The translations under genes and the position numbers were made by a program. Below the pieces are notes generated by a model. That model worked only from the letters and a program-made list of their open reading frames with translations. It had not been told where the DNA came from and did not search any database. From the NCBI RefSeq assembly GCF_000235605.1, contig NC_016584.1, forward strand, positions 422,001 through 486,000: a stretch of DNA of 64,000 nt. The letters run 5' to 3'. Below, one piece after another: positions 62,367 through 64,000 of the stretch (positions are counted from its first letter, which is position 1; the number at the start of each line of letters is the position of its first letter). The DNA comes from Desulfosporosinus orientis DSM 765. GTDB taxonomy: Bacteria; Bacillota; Desulfitobacteriia; Desulfitobacteriales; Desulfitobacteriaceae.

Positions 62367-63245
62367 TTGAATAGAGCATTCTCATCATTGCATCCATCAG
62401 TGAGTTTTCTGTTTTTTGCCGTTATGCTGACCTTTACCATGCTTTTTGTTCATCCTGTTTTTCTGGGGTTAACCTTAATCCCGGCTCTGATCTTTTCCAT
62501 CATCCTGAACGGACGGAAAGGCTTGAAGTTTAGTTTATTATTTTATCTGCCGATGTTTCTTTTGGTTGCTTTGGCTAATCCTTTGCTGAATCACCGTGGA
62601 CGAACGGTTCTGTTTTATTTTATGGATAATCCCATTACCTTGGAGGCCGTACTCTACGGGATATGTTCGGCTCTGTCTCTTATCGCAGTTTTTGCCTGGT
62701 TTTCCTGCTACAACAAAGTGATAACAGCGGATAAGTTTTTATATTTATTTGCCAAGCTTTCTCCGGCTGTGGCTCTGCTCATAACCATGACTATAAGGAT
62801 GACGTCTAAATTAAAATACCAGTTAAAAACCATAACCAACGTCCAACATACCATTGGCTTGGACCACAGCACAGGGAATCTCAGGGAAAGAATCAAAAAA
62901 GGGATGCGGGTCATTTCGATTTTGCTGAGCTGGTCCATGGAGGAGGCTATTGAAACAGCGGATTCCATGAAAGCCAGAGGGTATGGAATGAAAAACAGGA
63001 CGACCTTTGCCCTCTTTAAATTTGATAAACGGGATGGCTTGCTGTTAGCCTTGATCAGCCTGTTGGCTGTCCTATGTCTGGCGGGGTATATTTTAGGCTA
63101 TGGAACCATGCAATTTTATCCTTCGATAAAGCCTTTAAACTTATCCCCCCAGGCGGCTACCCTATACCTTGTTTTTGCAGTTTTGGGGTTATTGCCCATT
63201 ATCCTAGAAGTAAGGGAGAGCTGGAAATGGCGTTCTTACAAATAA
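62367..63245 (+). CDS. ecfT: ECF transporter transmembrane component EcfT
   Basis: A TTG start after GAGGAG gives 292 residues with about six membrane helices. The coupling motif with Ala-Arg-Gly is seen in ADSMKARGYGMKNRT (about residue 205). A first coupling helix lies near residues 155-170. EcfT joins the two ATPases to an S component that binds the vitamin. No S component is seen before the window ends. The gene overlaps the ATPase gene by 19 bases. Confidence 0.9.
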   Translation: MNRAFSSLHPSVSFLFFAVMLTFTMLFVHPVFLGLTLIPALIFSIILNGRKGLKFSLLFYLPMFLLVALANPLLNHRGRTVLFYFMDNPITLEAVLYGICSALSLIAVFAWFSCYNKVITADKFLYLFAKLSPAVALLITMTIRMTSKLKYQLKTITNVQHTIGLDHSTGNLRERIKKGMRVISILLSWSMEEAIETADSMKARGYGMKNRTTFALFKFDKRDGLLLALISLLAVLCLAGYILGYGTMQFYPSIKPLNLSPQAATLYLVFAVLGLLPIILEVRESWKWRSYK

Positions 63246-64000
63246 AGGACTTGAGTTTTGCTTATCCGAAGAGTCAGGAAAAAGCCCTGTACAATGTGAA
63301 CTTAACCATTAAGCAAGGAGAATTTGTCTTAGTCTGCGGTGTATCCGGCTGCGGAAAGAGTACTCTTTTGCGGCATATCAAGCGGGAAATTCAGCCTCAT
63401 GGGCGGCGGGAGGGTGTGGTCTATTACCAGGGCATGGACATTGAAGCCTTGGACCAGAAGATCTCAGCAGCGGAAATCGGTTTTGTCATGCAAAATCCCG
63501 AGACGCAGCTGGTCACGGATACAGTTTGGCATGAATTGGCCTTTGGGCTGGAGAATTTGGGGCTCAGCACCCCGGAAATCCGGCGCAAGGTTGCGGAGAT
63601 GGCCAGCTTTTTTGGCATTGACGGCTGGTTCAGAAAACCGGTGGACGAATTGTCCGGCGGCCAGAAACAGCTTCTCAACCTGGCAGCGGTCATGGTTATG
63701 CAGCCTAAAATTTTAATACTGGACGAACCTACGGCGCAGTTAGATCCCATCGCTGCCCAGGATTTCCTGGCTACCATTGCCAAAATCAACCGGGAACTGG
63801 AGGTTACCGTTATTCTCACAGAGCACCGGCTGGAAGAGGTATTCCTCATGGCTGATAAAGTCGCGGTTATGGACCAGGGGAAAATTCTCTATTTTGATAC
63901 TCCTGAACAGGCGGCTAAGCTTTTAGCTGAGGGGGATACCCCATCTGCGATTTTTAAGGGGCTGCCCTCGGCAATCCGAATTTTCAGGGAGATAAAAATG
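63227..64000 (+). CDS. ECF transporter ATP-binding protein (partial)
   Basis: The ATG at 63227 overlaps ecfT by 19 bases, and the frame runs off the end after 258 codons. Walker A GVSGCGKST, Q loop QNPETQ, signature LSGGQKQ, Walker B ILILDEPTAQLD and switch TEH are complete, so at least one ATPase domain is whole. The frame continues beyond a normal domain end, so this may be a fused double ATPase (EcfA1-EcfA2) or a single EcfA near its stop. Confidence 0.9.
   Translation, partial: MAFLQIKDLSFAYPKSQEKALYNVNLTIKQGEFVLVCGVSGCGKSTLLRHIKREIQPHGRREGVVYYQGMDIEALDQKISAAEIGFVMQNPETQLVTDTVWHELAFGLENLGLSTPEIRRKVAEMASFFGIDGWFRKPVDELSGGQKQLLNLAAVMVMQPKILILDEPTAQLDPIAAQDFLATIAKINRELEVTVILTEHRLEEVFLMADKVAVMDQGKILYFDTPEQAAKLLAEGDTPSAIFKGLPSAIRIFREIKM

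Overview
The window reads as a clostridial Firmicute of the Peptococcaceae, most like Desulfosporosinus or Desulfitobacterium. This is inferred from gene content and style: moderate G+C, AGGAGG-type ribosome sites with frequent GTG and TTG starts, SAM, cobalamin and c-di-GMP riboswitches that act through intrinsic terminators, a sigma-54 enhancer-binding regulator, a class III ribonucleotide reductase, and many anaerobic Fe-S enzymes. I saw no rRNA, tRNA, CRISPR array, insertion sequence or phage gene.

Layout. 1-2.1 kb: methionine genes (metA edge fragment, metY) behind a SAM riboswitch, on the minus strand. 2.1-11.1 kb: mixed housekeeping and regulation: DUF190 and CrcB, a LysR regulator, a two-component pair, a PaaX-type regulator with a promoter-embedded palindrome, membrane proteins, two tandem universal stress proteins, and an odd protein built of octapeptide repeats. 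11.4-33.1 kb: a complete anaerobic nicotinate fermentation locus. A sigma-54 activator is followed by a control region with two -24/-12 promoters and five copies of a 14-bp dyad. Then come genes for nicotinate dehydrogenase (four subunits), enamidase, 6-hydroxynicotinate reductase, an ApbE-like UPF0280 protein, a DUF1185 protein, 2-(hydroxymethyl)glutarate dehydrogenase and dehydratase, dimethylmalate dehydratase (two subunits), B12-dependent 2-methyleneglutarate mutase, 3-methylitaconate isomerase, a GlmL/MutL-like protein, dimethylmalate lyase, a candidate transporter and a soluble chemoreceptor. Together they convert nicotinate to propionate, pyruvate and ammonia, as worked out in Eubacterium barkeri.

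33-49.6 kb: RidA, an amino-acid permease, an AMMECR1/MEMO/radical-SAM pair, a LytS/LytR-type two-component system with a CstA-type transporter, a NhaB antiporter behind a c-di-GMP-I riboswitch, a Mn catalase, CooT, a Fur-family regulator and a zinc-type ABC transporter.

49.9-64 kb: a cobalamin-responsive island. Five cobalamin riboswitches (four plus, one shortened on the minus strand) occur within about 7.4 kb. They precede nrdDG, a small protein plus methyltransferase and, as a tandem pair, a 1340-residue surface protein. That protein combines alpha/alpha-toroid segments with a DUF4430 domain, the two folds that make up animal intrinsic factor and transcobalamin. A DUF4430 lipoprotein and ECF transporter genes (EcfT, EcfA, cut by the window end) follow. 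I infer a Gram-positive B12-capture and import system. It sits near a fermentation pathway that itself needs coenzyme B12.
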